From NCBI GenBank assembly GCA_963573305.1, contig OY754338.1:15126192-15190191 (forward strand): a stretch of 64,000 bases of DNA. Reading direction: 5' to 3'. Position 1 is the stretch's first letter, and the number at the start of each line of letters is the position of its first letter. Below the pieces are notes generated by a model, which was not told the DNA's origin, did not search any database, and saw nothing but the letters and a program-made list of their open reading frames with translations. Position numbers and translations under genes: made by a program. This stretch comes from Pyrrhosoma nymphula. Lineage: Eukaryota; Arthropoda; Insecta; Odonata; Coenagrionidae. Below, one piece after another: positions 32,578-44,545 of the stretch.

Positions 32578-34611
32578 AACTTCTACGAAGTGAAGTCTGC
32601 CATTGTCAAGCTTTAATATACCTACTTCAAATAAAAAATATCATCTTGTATTTTATATTATTTCTAAAATATATCTATCTAGGTGTAAGTTAGCATATGC
32701 CTGTGTTGTGTGGAATCCTTATCACATATATTATTACAGAAAGGTCTTTTTCTGTCATTCCGTATATGCTCCGTTAACATACTGCACCTACAGTGATAAA
32801 TGAGGTATCATTTTAAATGTTGAATCACCGGCTTCTGACGAAAAATACAATCTCAATCTCAAATTTCACTATTTACCCATTCATTTGACTTAAAAGTTTC
32901 GATAAACTCTCTTGCCTGTATTGTATTCATATACTTTGTACATTTTTTCAAGAAAACAAGTATATATAAAGTACTTTATGATACACCTTCTTCTCTATTT
33001 ATAACCCAACTACACCGTTTATTTAACATACTTATACCCTGATAGTGTGAAAGTGCGAAATTTTCGCACGGGTTACCTAGTCCAACTAAATATATATAAA
33101 TAGGTTATTTAGCGAGTGTACAAATAAAGAGGGTACATGCACTGTGTGTAGGTACTTCACTCAAAATATTATCAATCCAATTTTAATAAGCTATGGTGAC
33201 TAATTGGAAATGTATGAATTTCAAAAGCTTATAGGGAAGAGGAAGATAACGGTTTATGTTGCATCCGTTTGAGCGAATAAGTCCAAGGGAAATGTTAATT
33301 TTCGCGGGTAAAGTTAATTTTTAGTTCCAATCGTTGTTCTTAGGCCATAAAGCAATTTTGTAAAAAATGCAACGTTAAAACAAACCATTGTTCAAACTAA
33401 GATTTATTAAAATTTAGCCAAAACTTCAACATATATTTTACTGAACTTGATTTGTGGACACAATAAGCTTATGAGGATGTTTTAACGTTTTTCTCCCTAT
33501 ATTTATATATTCATATAATAATTGATTTTATTTAATATGTGTCCTATAATATTTTTCATGGCGAACTTATGGCATGTAATATAAAATAAATAAATATAGC
33601 ATATCTAACGCTATTATTAGCTTCACCTTGCGTTTCCCTAAAGTGATGACCTCTTGGAGGAACTTGTGTAAACTCTTCTCGGGCTCTCCATCGGTTCCAA
33701 CTATTCATAATTGCCAACTTTGGCAAGTTTTTATTGTTTAAACCGGTGTTTCTTGGAGGAATTCATAACCAATCTTCAAAACGACGTATGAGGAATGCTA
33801 ACTGTTTTTAGGAACAAAGTTGCTTCCTTGTTTTACATAATGAAAGTGGTTACTGCTAAAAAAGAACCGTAGAATATTGTTGCTGTGCTCTAAAACAGGG
33901 AACTTAAAGGTGCTCAGGAGAGGTGCTCAGGTGCTCGGAGCAATTAGGAATAATTGTGAAATCGATGAAGGGTTTGTTGTTGAAACTGAAATTGTTGTCA
34001 GTTGATAATCAAATTAATACTTGACTGTTGCATTTGCATAAAAATTCTGATGAAAAAAAAGTAGAGCCGATCTTAAAATTGGACTCGTTGACAATATTGC
34101 ATTCCATAAATCGTGCAATTCCAATGTCACTCTGTGCAAAATTTAATGAAAGCCACAACGCTGAGGTTTTACCAAATTATCCTTTGCGTGAAACTCGAGG
34201 CATATCTCACCTTCCTCTTGCCACGGTGTTTATTCGGTCGCGTAAAAAAAACTCATTCAAAGACAGCTTTCTTTGTATATTTTTTTAAAGGCACACAAGC
34301 GGCTTCTAATCGGTAAACAAACCATCAAGGTAAATCCACAGAAGCCCCCGCCTATTACAAACACAAAAAGAATAAACTCCTCGTTTGGAAGCAACGATCG
34401 AATTCGGAAGAGTAACAATGGAGGGAGGCAACGTTGTTGTGCGTCACCATGGGAACGCCGCGAACAATGCATTGTGGATGGGAGCGCATATAGGGCGACC
34501 ACAAATGGTTCACAACCCCTCTCCCCTCTCATTTCCCTCTCCTATTGTCAGCCTCGCGACGGCGTCGTATCCAAGGAGAGGTATGGGGGTGGGGGGTGGG
34601 ATCTAGTAATC
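32578..34611. other. No recognisable gene; one RT scrap
   Basis: At about 32678-32735 the plus strand reads CKLAYACVVWNPYHIYY, like the LEYA-VVWNPY segment of a Jockey/CR1-type RT, so a small remnant is likely. The rest is AT-rich, with three GGTGCTCAG-like units near 33910 and no gene. Confidence 0.35.
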
Positions 34612-34760
34612 TCGGTTTGAGGCAGCAATGCTATAGGCACTGTGGGCCGGTGGGCAACGAGTTCAAATCCGGGTCAAGGCAACGGACATCTCGGCCGGGG
34701 ACTGGTTGGTGTACCTAGATTGAGTACCAGAACTCCCTGGGGGGAACTGAGAAGGAAATA
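34612..34760 (+). mobile_element. Possible tRNA-derived SINE
   Basis: Contains a B-box-like GAGTTCAAATCCGGGTC, preceded by GGCACTGTGGGCCGGTGGGC and followed by a body with ATCTCGGCCGGGGACTGG. The A box is not clear. The structure suggests a tRNA SINE, but no sister copy is visible in the window. Confidence 0.4.
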
Positions 34761-35655
34761 TCTTGCCTATTTATTATCCTTAAGCTCTATTATCTTAACC
34801 ATATAATCTTACAATCAAATCAGAGGCATACCTAACCTATGTTAGTTCAAGATGAACTTTGAATACTTCCACGTATAAATAAATGAATATGAAATTCTTC
34901 TTCATCTAGGATCAACTTTTGATCGAGAAAATTCAAAGATGAAGCCACGCAATCCGTGTTCAAGCTGTCTTGTGAGTGGAAAGTGCGAGATATGTTTTCT
35001 TTGTTAAACATACAAGAACAATACCTACTTAATTGTAAATAATGAACAATTAGAAGATCACTCCTTTTGCTTGTTTATAGTCATACTTCTTAAGTATACG
35101 AGTCAAAACTCTTAAAGCAAAACGCCCAAATACCCTTCCAAACAATGTTTATTATTGGCATTTCCATCAAAATTCAATAATGCCTTGACATAAAACATAA
35201 TATAACCTCTACTGCAAATTATTTACATAGTCTTAAACTCAATATGAGCAAATTCGATTTCAACATTTTTTTAAATGAAAATGAGCGCATTTTAATATAA
35301 ATCTAGTACATTATTTAGTGTCTTCAACATACCGCCGTAGGGGATGGTTTCAGGCAGTTCCAATAATGGGAGTGGCGACTAACAATGAGATTGGTCACTC
35401 ATTGTTGAGGTGAATCACGATTCCCCGAAATGTGAGTCGCACCTGAGTACATATTATTAAAGTGCATAATTGTGAAGTCAGCACTTTGCACTTTTTCGTG
35501 AATTGCGCAGAGTAGGTCGCGGCATTACGCAGGTATGTAGAACTGTTAAAAGTTCTTCGTATTTAGACGCAACAATCGAAAGAATGGATTGTTGCCCGAG
35601 TTGCGCTTGCTATTGTTTACGCCCGAGTTAGTGCTGAAGTACGACAACAATGCTT
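34761..35655. other. No recognisable gene
   Basis: AT-rich, with short frames only. Confidence 0.35.
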
Positions 35656-35657
35656 TT

Positions 35658-35682
35658 GTAGAGAGAGAGAGAGAGAGAGGGA
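35658..35682 (+). repeat. (GA)n microsatellite
   Basis: About ten GA units. The surrounding 35570-36000 is GC-richer and includes G runs at 35870-35915; no gene is evident. Confidence 0.85.
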
Positions 35683-36000
35683 GACGGTGTAGCCGAGATA
35701 TATATGTGTTGGATGTTTTTGTAAGCGGATCGAACGCTCATTACGCGGGGCGATTGTCACGTGTTCGCAGGTGTCAAATGCTCGGTCTCCCCTGGTAACG
35801 TAACGGCTATCTCTGCCGACCAACCAACCAACCCCCTTCCCGTAGTCTGGGAATTGTGTGATGATTGTTTGGGGGGGGGAAAGAGGAAGGGGGTGGGTGG
35901 GGGGGAGGAAGGAGAAGGGTATATATCCTTCTAATTACGCATTCGATTCAGCCCCTTTCTCCTCCCCCCTGACACCCTTTCCTCTCGGATAACGGAAGAC

Positions 36001-37411
36001 AAATTAAGACGCTGCATTTTTAACAGTTTCCTATTCGACCGTGTGAATTCATTATGGCGTGAGCATCATTTAATACAATGTGAGCATTGACCTTAATTTA
36101 TTCGAGGACAGGAGTAATTCTTTATAGAAAAGTGTTTAATAAATTGTCAGTACCCAAATTGTAAAATGTAAATCATGATAATGTATACATGCATTATGTA
36201 TTTTTAGCCAGCTTGACTAGCTTTCTTGTATATATATAACAATTTTAAACATTTGTATTTTTTATTATTGTGCACTCTTTAAATACTATATTTATATTTT
36301 GGGTGAACGTTAAATTCAATAAATTCAATTCGATTTAATTAAATAATACACCTATTCGTTTTATTTTTTTCTTTAATGTAGTGTACAATTTATGCTCATA
36401 ATTCGAGGAACTTTACTTTACGAGGCTTTAATAAGCACTTTTATCAGTCATAGGAGCCGAATCTGTTGAATTAAACGAATATTTATTTGCAGAGCTTAAA
36501 AAATATTTACAATATAATTTCAGATTTTAACTATTACTATAATTTTATTTTTTTAAACCCATTTTGCCTAAACCATCTCTCTCCCCGTTTCAAACGTGTG
36601 ATATGTCTCGAGTGCTAAATTTGCCTAACCCGCACTTGCTTGAAGTTTTCGGAGTTTCTCTTCTGGGCTCAAATGTGCTTATGACTTCAAACTCTCATGG
36701 CAAGCATACATGCATGTAGGTATTCTAATTTTTCTTTTCGTGAAAAAGGTCGTCTCAAAAGGATTTCTGGTATAATTAAAACATTTTTCTTTCACCAACG
36801 ATCATCTGGGATTATATATTCTTCTTCAAACTTTGACTTTAATTTTCTCAAAACAAGAAAAATGAGTGTTAGAGGCACACATTGAACTCCATCTCATTGA
36901 ACTCCACTGAGTTTCTCTTATCTCTTCAATTTGTTATTTGTGACCGTTATTCGTTTTTTGTTTAGGACAACTGCAACAAATGTGCTGGATGGAATATATT
37001 TCATCTTCTCCCTTTATCCTTATAAACCCTTTTTTATTCCCTTAAACCCCCCCCCCCCCCCCAAACCTCTCCTGGAGGATTTCATTGAAATGTCTCTTTT
37101 GATCTTCTCCCCTTTCCAAGGAAAGCAAATATTTTTCCACCTCCAAAAACCTAATGGCGCCATTGAGACAAAATGTCCACATGGGAAGATATATTACTCC
37201 TGGCAACTTGCTTTGTTCCGCGTGTGCTAATGAGAAACCTTGATGCATTGAATTACATATTGAGTTATTCTACTCCAATGGTGACTTTGTGTCAATTGAT
37301 GAAGTCGTACCGTCGTTAAAATGTTTTTTTAGCATTAGCCGTGTGTCATTATAAATGCAACTCAATTGCCACGATTCTATTGACAATGTCTGTTTTGCTA
37401 CTCATTATTGT
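36001..37411. other. No recognisable gene
   Basis: AT-rich. A C-run lies at about 37049-37063. The 99-aa frame at 36931-37230 crosses it and has no recognised domain. Confidence 0.35.
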
Positions 37412-37837
37412 TTAACACTAGAAGCCCCGGAATTCTTATGATACCCAGAAGCCCCCGCGGGTGGGTCAATTGCCCCACCTTTTGTTTATTTTAAGCGTTT
37501 TGTTCCTCCTATATGTTACCGGTTAATGATTTTTTAGTAATATGATATTATGAGTATTTTAATTGCGTTGCAGGTAATGCTACAAAAGACAACAATGTGA
37601 TTTCCTATGACCGTAACATGGAGTGGGACAATTGACCCACCCCGGGGGCTCCTAGGTACATTTTTTTATTTACTAAAGAAACTTAGAAAGATAGCACTAT
37701 GAAAATTTGGTACAAAGAGCATATCCATATTTTGTTAAAAGTCATAAAAGGAATTTTATGATCCATTGATGAAATTTAACGTCGTAACGTAAGCGCAAAT
37801 GTCAAAATGCCCACCCCGGGGTGTCTTCTAGTGTCAA
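37412..37837. mobile_element. piggyBac-like MITE
   Basis: The left end TTAACACTAGAAGCCCCGG and the right end CCGGGGTGTCTTCTAGTGTC followed by AA give inverted termini CACTAGAAG-CCCGG next to TTAA (left) and TCAA (right, one change from TTAA). Subterminal GGGTCAATTGCCCCACC and GGGACAATTGACCCACC are also inverted. TTAA flanks with CACTAGA-type ends are typical of piggyBac relatives. 426 bp and no transposase. Confidence 0.75.
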
Positions 37838-39164
37838 ACATGGCAGAAAGCAATTGTTGCGTTTAAAAAATGCCCTTGGAAGTGATGAAACAGATGCCGT
37901 TACGTACCAAAGGCGCATTGCCAAGAATTTTCTCATTTCACGGTTTTGTATTGAAAGTTATGTACAATGCAGCCCATGTAAATGCATATTTAAGTTTATG
38001 CATGTCATCTAGCGGACAATACTTAACGTCCTCGTGAGTTGATAATCACACCTGTTGCTCAACTTAGCGGCGTCATCTAATAAAAACAGCCAGAACTAGC
38101 GCCAGAAGCTTTATCATATTTTAACATCACATAACAACATCTCAAGGTGGCTGAATAAAGGTGTTGAACAGAGTGGTTGTTTTTCATAAGATTTTTGTCT
38201 TTTTTTAATAGATTTTTTCATTATCTTTCTTCATATGACAGGCTAAAAAAAGCTTTTTCAACCATCCCATACTTCAAGTTAGTTATCGGAGTATTTAAAC
38301 GTTTGCTGACGTTTCCGGATATGTTACGAAGACATTCGGGTCTGAAGAAGTCCAATATTCTTTGTGAATTGAACTGATCTTATGGAGGAGTGTAAGACGT
38401 CAACCACAATTTTATAATTTAATACCTAAAAAAGATGGCCGAATACAGTCGTTCAGAAACTGATGTGTTAGTTAGCGATATTTTTTTATGGAAGAAATTA
38501 GCCGTCCGGACTTACTGCTAGAGGTATTAATATTAATTTTGACTAATAAGTGTTTGTAGGTAATTGTTACAGGTTACTTAAAGGTAAGACATGTGACTGT
38601 TTTTGCATATAACAATAAGGAAAAAAATATTTCTAATGGTTAACGCATTTTACAAATTCTGTTACCTGTATAAAAAAATAAATACCATTAAGTATTCCAC
38701 AAAAAATTCATTAACCTCCCATGGAGAAGATGATGCGAAACATGCACCTTATTTAATAAAAGAAATTTAAGAAGCCATTGCACCGAATCAAAGCTTTTAT
38801 TAAATGTGAGTAAAAGTTATTGTGTTAAAAACAATCCCTTTAAATTATGGTTCACGGTTATAGCAATTTTCCCTCGTCTATGATATATCACGTGCTTCCT
38901 TTCGTTCTTGTAGTTAAGTCGTAGGAAGTTAAGTTTAGTGTATCTTGTATTTCATATGGTCTTCACAATATCCGTAAAAAAATAATGCGTGAGAAATTAA
39001 GTTTAGTATTATTGAAAGACGTTTATCACACTTACCTTATTTTAATCACAAATCTTAAAACCGTTATTCAGATAAACATTCTCGTCGCTCACGAATTTGA
39101 AAGACTAAATAGTCAGTTAATATATCGGTAAAAATTAAATACAGTATTTAGTACCTATGTGTAG
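37838..39164. other. No recognisable gene
   Basis: AT-rich, with only short frames such as 37821-38012 and 38177-38377. Nothing recognised. Confidence 0.35.
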
Positions 39165-39475
39165 TCATTTATTTATTCCTTTAATTAGTTCAGAGTTAAT
39201 ATAAATATATATATATACGGAATCTCGGCTTCAACAATTAGCACGGTCGTTATAGGGACGATGACTCTAAAACGCAAAATTTCTGCTAAATATCGACACT
39301 TTTTATTAATTTTTTCACAATTTCGACTGGAAATCTGCATTCGGTTTTATAAATAAGAATCTCTAATCAATTTTCTTTCTATTGGTATCCCTCCCGATTT
39401 CGTACGACTTTTATTTCTAGTTAAATTTTGCAATTGAAAAAAGGTCTGAACGAAACTAAACATCAACTTTACGTT
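39165..39475 (-). repeat. Dispersed repeat family D, copy 2
   Basis: Reverse complement of 47105-47395 across its length: TTTATTCCTTTAATTAGTTC, GGAATCTCGGCTTCAACAAT, ATTTCTGCTAAATATCGACA, AATAAGAATCTCTAATCAAT and CCCGATTTCGTACG match complements there. It has an extra TATATATATA run. Confidence 0.75.
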
Positions 39476-40537
39476 TATTTCTTAGGAAGTCACTGAAAAA
39501 TCTATAAATACATAAATTAATTAACATATTTACATAAAACAAACGTTTGGAATTTTTTCTGAAATCAGCTCAGAGCTCCTCATATAGTTTGAGTATAAGT
39601 TGATGGGTGTCCCGACACCAGGACGTGGCTAAACACTTCGTACATTCAAACAAACAATTAAACGTACTTTCCCTTTATTTTTAGAGATGTAATACATTTT
39701 ACTTTACTTTTGATACATTCCAAGAATGTCTTGGGGATTTGAAGATTGCGATGTACAAACGCATCGATTGTAAAAATTCGGAAATATTCAACGATGACAC
39801 GATCATTGTTTACTTCCGTTATTTACTTTCGTTATTCTTTTTTTTGCCACACAACTGGAAACCAACGTGTAAGCGGAGCGACGTCCGGTCTGTAGCGATA
39901 TACACTTATATAGACACCACCGCTATAAGGTACTCGCCACAGCTTTTCTGAGACACTTGATCGTATTGTGTATTGAGTGACCCACTTAATTTGATGTGGG
40001 CCATTTTAAAAGTCAAACCGTGCACTCAACAGTCATTAGCTCCGAACGGGAATGCGGCGATGAAAGTAAATAACAGGTGCGAAAGTGTTTTTGATCAAAT
40101 GTTTGCGATATGCGACGATAGCGTCAATTTCAGTTTCCCTTCGGCTCGCCCCGAGAGACCTACGTAAATGTTGTGGCAGCGATAAAATGCTTCGGCACCA
40201 TCTTGAACGATCTTTGGCGGAGAACCGACTCAGGACTCAGGTTTTTAAAATCCCTGAGTAAATATATTTCCTCGTTGTGAAAACAGAAGTATAATACCTT
40301 ATCCCATAGCTCACGTTTCTAACAGAGAGGCTGATCTAATACTACACTCTCTGTAGATACTTAACTCTCAGATAACAATACGTTAACAAAATGACATGCC
40401 ATCTAGTAGTTAACGTTCACCATACGTATTAAGGTAGAACCTCTACTACAAGCACTTTCGATAGCATGCCCTGATATTTTCATGTATTGCAGAGAAATTA
40501 TGCCTTAGTCGATCTGTGAAAAAGTAATTGGAGGAAA
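39476..40537. other. No recognisable gene
   Basis: Nothing recognised. TTAAGGTAGAACC at about 40429 looks like a TTAA-type MITE end, but no partner was found. Confidence 0.3.
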
Positions 40538-40818
40538 TCGGCCATTTAGCGCTGATAACAGGATTTGAAAAGAGTCATTTTCAGCCTCAAATTACATTGC
40601 TCTTATGGCGGCAGAATGGTGTCGTCCCCCCTCACTTCAACATTTTATTTCCCGAGATTTCCCTCGACAAGGCTACCTATAGAAACGACCATATGGTGAT
40701 TAAATAATCAATGGATAAAATGAATTTTTTTCAGGTTACCTAATCGGCCATTTAATGCAGATATGTATGATTGAAAAGCGATGAAGAGTCTTACTTTCGT
40801 TCCGTAGCCGCCATATTG
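40538..40818 (+). repeat. Degenerate direct repeat pair
   Basis: ATCGGCCATTTA followed by GATA and ATTTGAAAAG occurs at about 40538 and again, altered, at about 40742, with GGCGGCAG and CCGCCATA elements afterwards. An old local duplication is the simplest reading. Confidence 0.35.
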
Positions 40819-41879
40819 AAACAGACTTGGCAACTATGTTCGAGGAGTAAACAAAAACACTAGAGTGAAACTATGCAAACAAACAAAGGTGCCGGACCGG
40901 AGTGAAACTATGATATGTTGATAGCTATACAGTGTTGTCGAGTTCATCGTCAGCATTTATATATAATACATTTGTTTTAATTACGTTTACATTAAAAGGG
41001 CAAACGCACTAATTAGTTCTGTTGTTTTAATTCATCCCTAATTGTATAAATTATGCAGATTAACTGCAGTTCCAGAAAAAGTTTTTAAATTCCTCTGAGA
41101 CATGGCGTCAATATAAAAGCCATTCTTCATATGACAGGATTACTTCATTTGGAAGAAAACTCATGTACTGTACAGCCATGTTGATTGATTGAGAATTATT
41201 TTCAATTATCATTAATAACATTTTGAGCCATTTTATCTTGTTACTGTCGAGTTTATCTATGTAATGAAAGCAGTACTTCGAAGCGCAGGTTATACCTTAA
41301 ATCCGGGACTTGACGGATAGATTACATTTCGTTGAGATTTATTTTTGGTGGGTACTGTTTCGTGTCCATTGATAAACTCTGATAACATATGAAAACGTCG
41401 TTTGATTCAGTTTCCCTCTGCACTTATTATGATAATCGTTTTCTATCAACTTATTTTCCCAAGTGTATTTCTTCTAAACCTATTTTCTGGGATGTTACAT
41501 GTTTTTTTTAAATGAAGTGCTTAAAACATTGCACATGCTCCCCGATAGCTTATGAGTATTCGACAGAGTAAAATAAATATTAGAATTATTATATGTCATA
41601 TACCACTTGCTAGGGACTATTTAGCTGGTAAAGTTAGTGCTAATAATAATTCTAATGAAAAAAGAAGAATTTATTAGTTATTGCTAGTCCCTGTAACTCC
41701 TTACGACCTAACTCGCAATAGGTAACGGGTGAAGTTTCTCCTTTGTTTTATGGCCATATTTCTGGCATTTCTCAACGTCACGTAAATGATTCTAAGGCTC
41801 AGTTGTATAATGTCTAGTTAACCTAAACCGCAAGATGACGAAGTTTTTCCGTTAACTTGACGTTTGCTGTGAGTTACAA
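40819..41879. other. No recognisable gene
   Basis: No gene or repeat recognised. Confidence 0.35.
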
Positions 41880-42200
41880 ATAGAAATTCTTAAAATAGCA
41901 ATTGCCAAACCCATTTTTAAAAAGGGGGACAAATCATCAAAAACTAAGTTATAGACGTTTATCATTTTTGTTAATGTTTTTCTAAAGTTTTAGAAAAATA
42001 TTAAACTTAAGATTTTTTTTTAGTATCACGATTAAATCAGTTTCTTTAGTGGAAATCAATTTGGTTTTTTAAAACTGAGAGATATACTGAAGGAACCTTA
42101 GAAAAATATACTCATGTTTATATCTCTGTGTCGGAAAAGATGAACTGCAGGGTTTTTATTGATATTCAGAAAGTGTTTGAAAAAAAATTGTTACATGTGA
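41880..42200 (+). pseudogene. Non-LTR retrotransposon RT core, eroded
   Basis: With stops, the plus strand reads LKIAIAKPIFKKGDKSS (RT motif 1 region, usually V-PI-KKGDK), FVNVFLKF-KNIK (motif 2), FFSGNQFGFLK (the QFGF block of fingers/palm) and CRVFIDIQKVFE-like sequence at about 42150-42180 (motif A, normally FIDIQKAFD). This is the N-terminal half of the RT domain of a Jockey/CR1-type element. Several stops and frameshifts are present. The N- and C-terminal parts are missing or unrecognisable. Confidence 0.6.
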
Positions 42201-42602
42201 TATAAGCTATCCAACAGCCTATTTTATAGAATTTCACAAATGGCTAAATTTTAAATGGACGTCCTTGTTGGTTACACACTATACGAAGTTATTATCACCT
42301 GAATTTCGTATGCGCTACCGCGAGATGACAGCATAAGTGAAACTAATAATCCTAACGTGTGTTGCTAGATAAAACAAAACGATATATCCCGAATACGAAT
42401 CCTGACTAATGGGACGCCGGCTATATATATACGAAACGACTCCTTAGTGAATAGGTGTTTTAATTTATCACTTTTTTCATTTAATTATGTAACATGCCGT
42501 AACCCGACCTTGTACCTTACTTACAAAATACGTAGTTATTATCTAGTTTCAGTACAAATACGTAAAATCATGTAGAAGGTTGTTACTTTTTACAAAATCA
42601 AC
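42201..42602. other. No recognisable gene
   Basis: Nothing recognised. Confidence 0.35.
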
Positions 42603-43177
42603 TTAAGATAGTTTGAGCAAAAAAATCACTTCACCTAGAATTTGATGAATTTGGTCTCATTTTAAAGAAAAAACTCTCATCTTTCCAATGATATCAAAGT
42701 ATCAACCCCTTGCCGAACTACTTTTTGAGAAATTTGCCTAAAAAATAAAAAAGCTGTTTTACAAGGGATAGATTATGGCTGTCCGCTCCAGAGGGAGAAT
42801 ATTGAAAAGTTAGGCGAACACCTAGATTTCGTCAAAAAAATAACGGTGTTTAGTTTGTGTGTATAATCAACTATTTATAAAAAATAATCTATTAATCACC
42901 GCAGTAATATTGACAGAATCGCAAATAAAGGCAAATAACACACCTTCCGCTTTGAAGGGTTTTCAGCCGTACGGCGGGAAAAAATGAGTCAAGTTAGAGA
43001 ATTATGTAGCTTTATTTATTTAATTACTGAGAATTTAAGTAATTTATAACTATATATTTGCGCCATTAATATTACAATATTTATTTCATGCTTCTTACAG
43101 ACGCTGAAATAAAAATAAAATTTGGATATGGTCTCCATTATGACTAGGGAACTATCTCTCGCTAAAAACCACCTTAA
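42603..43177 (+). mobile_element. MITE family A, copy 5
   Basis: 575 bp with TTAA at both ends. The left end is TTAAGATAGTTTGAGCAA and the right end AAAAACCACCTTAA. All internal family blocks are present, including CCTTGCCGAACTACTTTTTG and GGTCTCCATTATGACTAGGG. A small insertion (AAATAAAGGCAAATAACACA) lies near 42922. Confidence 0.92.
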
Positions 43178-43712
43178 AGATTATAATTCAAATTTAAAAA
43201 AGTAAAGCAGGGGCCTGCTAAGGAAAGCTTAATAATTTGTCCTCGCCCGTAGGTGTATAAATATATTGGATGAAATATAATGGGAATCGTCTCTCCAGTA
43301 GTAACCTTTGTGAGAAAGAAACCTTGCCCTCTCTTTTTCTTACATGAGCTAAGCTCTGATACGCACCACCACCTGTAAGAACCACGAGAGACTTAAGGAA
43401 GTGTTTCTCCCGCGTTCTCAACTTGGGAGTAATCCGACCCGACTCATTCGCTCTGTTCCCATTTAAGGATGATGCAATTCCTTCTTATAAGCCTCGTATC
43501 CCGATTCCCCAAGATTCATTTCCAAGCCGGAAGCACGCGGAACTATTGCACGGCCAGCGCTACAAGAGAACAGCGAGCGCTGTTAAAGGAAGTCTGGGAC
43601 AAGATATTTCTCTAGTTAACTCTATTAGACCCAATTCGAATTTTATTGTGAAATTTTAGTTGTTGTGAGTAATGTCAATGGTGGCAGGCGATAGTTGGTG
43701 GTATTTAGTTGC
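43178..43712. other. No recognisable gene
   Basis: Two frames, 43218-43421 (-) and 43423-43659 (+), have balanced codon composition but no family I know, and no splice context I can defend. Confidence 0.3.
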
Positions 43713-43921
43713 ACTGAACATGTTAAAAGAAAAACTTTGTACAATTCCACAATATGATTTATTTTATCGATCGATTTCAACGTCTGAGCGTCATTGTTAA
43801 GATATACATCATGTATACATCATCTATACCTTGACAATGACGCTCAGACGTTGAAATCGATCGATAAAATAAATCATATTGTGGAATTGTACAAAGTTTT
43901 TCTTTTAGCATGTTGTGAGTA
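43713..43921. repeat. Near-perfect 100-bp palindrome
   Basis: The left arm 43713-43809 and right arm 43822-43921 are almost identical reverse complements, separated by 12 bases that include the self-complementary ATGTATACAT. The right arm reads CTTGACAATGACGCTCAGAC, then GTTGAAATCGATCG and a TAAAATAAATC run. The GAC-loop-GTTGAAA layout and A-rich continuation recall Penelope-type ends, as at 32377-32577. The arms have hardly diverged, so the structure is young or kept even by gene conversion. Confidence 0.85.
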
Positions 43922-43929
43922 GCTTAAAG

Positions 43930-44545
43930 TAAACAACTTTCATTGATCAAATATTTTTTTAGGCTTTAACTTGACTATTTTGACGCCTTGCGCTGAAAAC
44001 TCCGCCATTAACGACGCGGCGTAATTTCATTCAAATCCTTCCACAACTCCACTATTTGAAAAACTCTTTTTCAGATTTTTAACTTTTTTTTTAGATTTTC
44101 AAATAAAAATCAATATGGGTGTTTATTTTTAAAATTTTGGTCATGTTTAGAGTCTCCGTTTCTTAGTAATGTATAAGACCTATGAAAAATGGCTTACTTT
44201 TTCATAATAAGTTATCATTTGTGAGTATATAATTGTGCCAAGTTTCAAGCCTTCATCTAAAAAAAAGTAATTTTGGACTTTTTTCAGGATTTTTTTAGAT
44301 TTCCGACCATTGTGCGACGGTTTATGTTTTGGGATTTTTCAAAGAAATATAATAATAATTTAATATTTTTTTACATTTGAAGAAACAAAAGATACACACC
44401 ATCACATTTCTGGTACGACCTATGCGTCAGAACTCATCATTTTTTAAAAATTATGTATGTCTTTGGGGAGCACAGCCGTATGTATATACCACAAACCATT
44501 TGGAAAAAGGGCTTGTATATATTTTTAACAAATTTTGTCGATTGG
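43930..44545 (-). repeat. Old repeat related to MITE family A
   Basis: Minus orientation. CTTTAACTTGACTATTTTGA with CGCTGAAAACTCCGCC, then ACATTTCTGGTACGACCTAT, then GGGGAGCACAGCCGTATGTA recall the CTAACTTGACTCATTTT, GGCTGAAAACCC and GGAGCGCACAGCCGTAAT blocks of family A. A second member with the same middle block (ACATTTCTGGCACAATCTGT) is at 60050-60650. It appears to be a sister subfamily. Confidence 0.45.

Noticed and set aside
40429..40537. TTAAGGTAGAACC as a MITE end
   Set aside because: No partner terminus and no second copy in the window.
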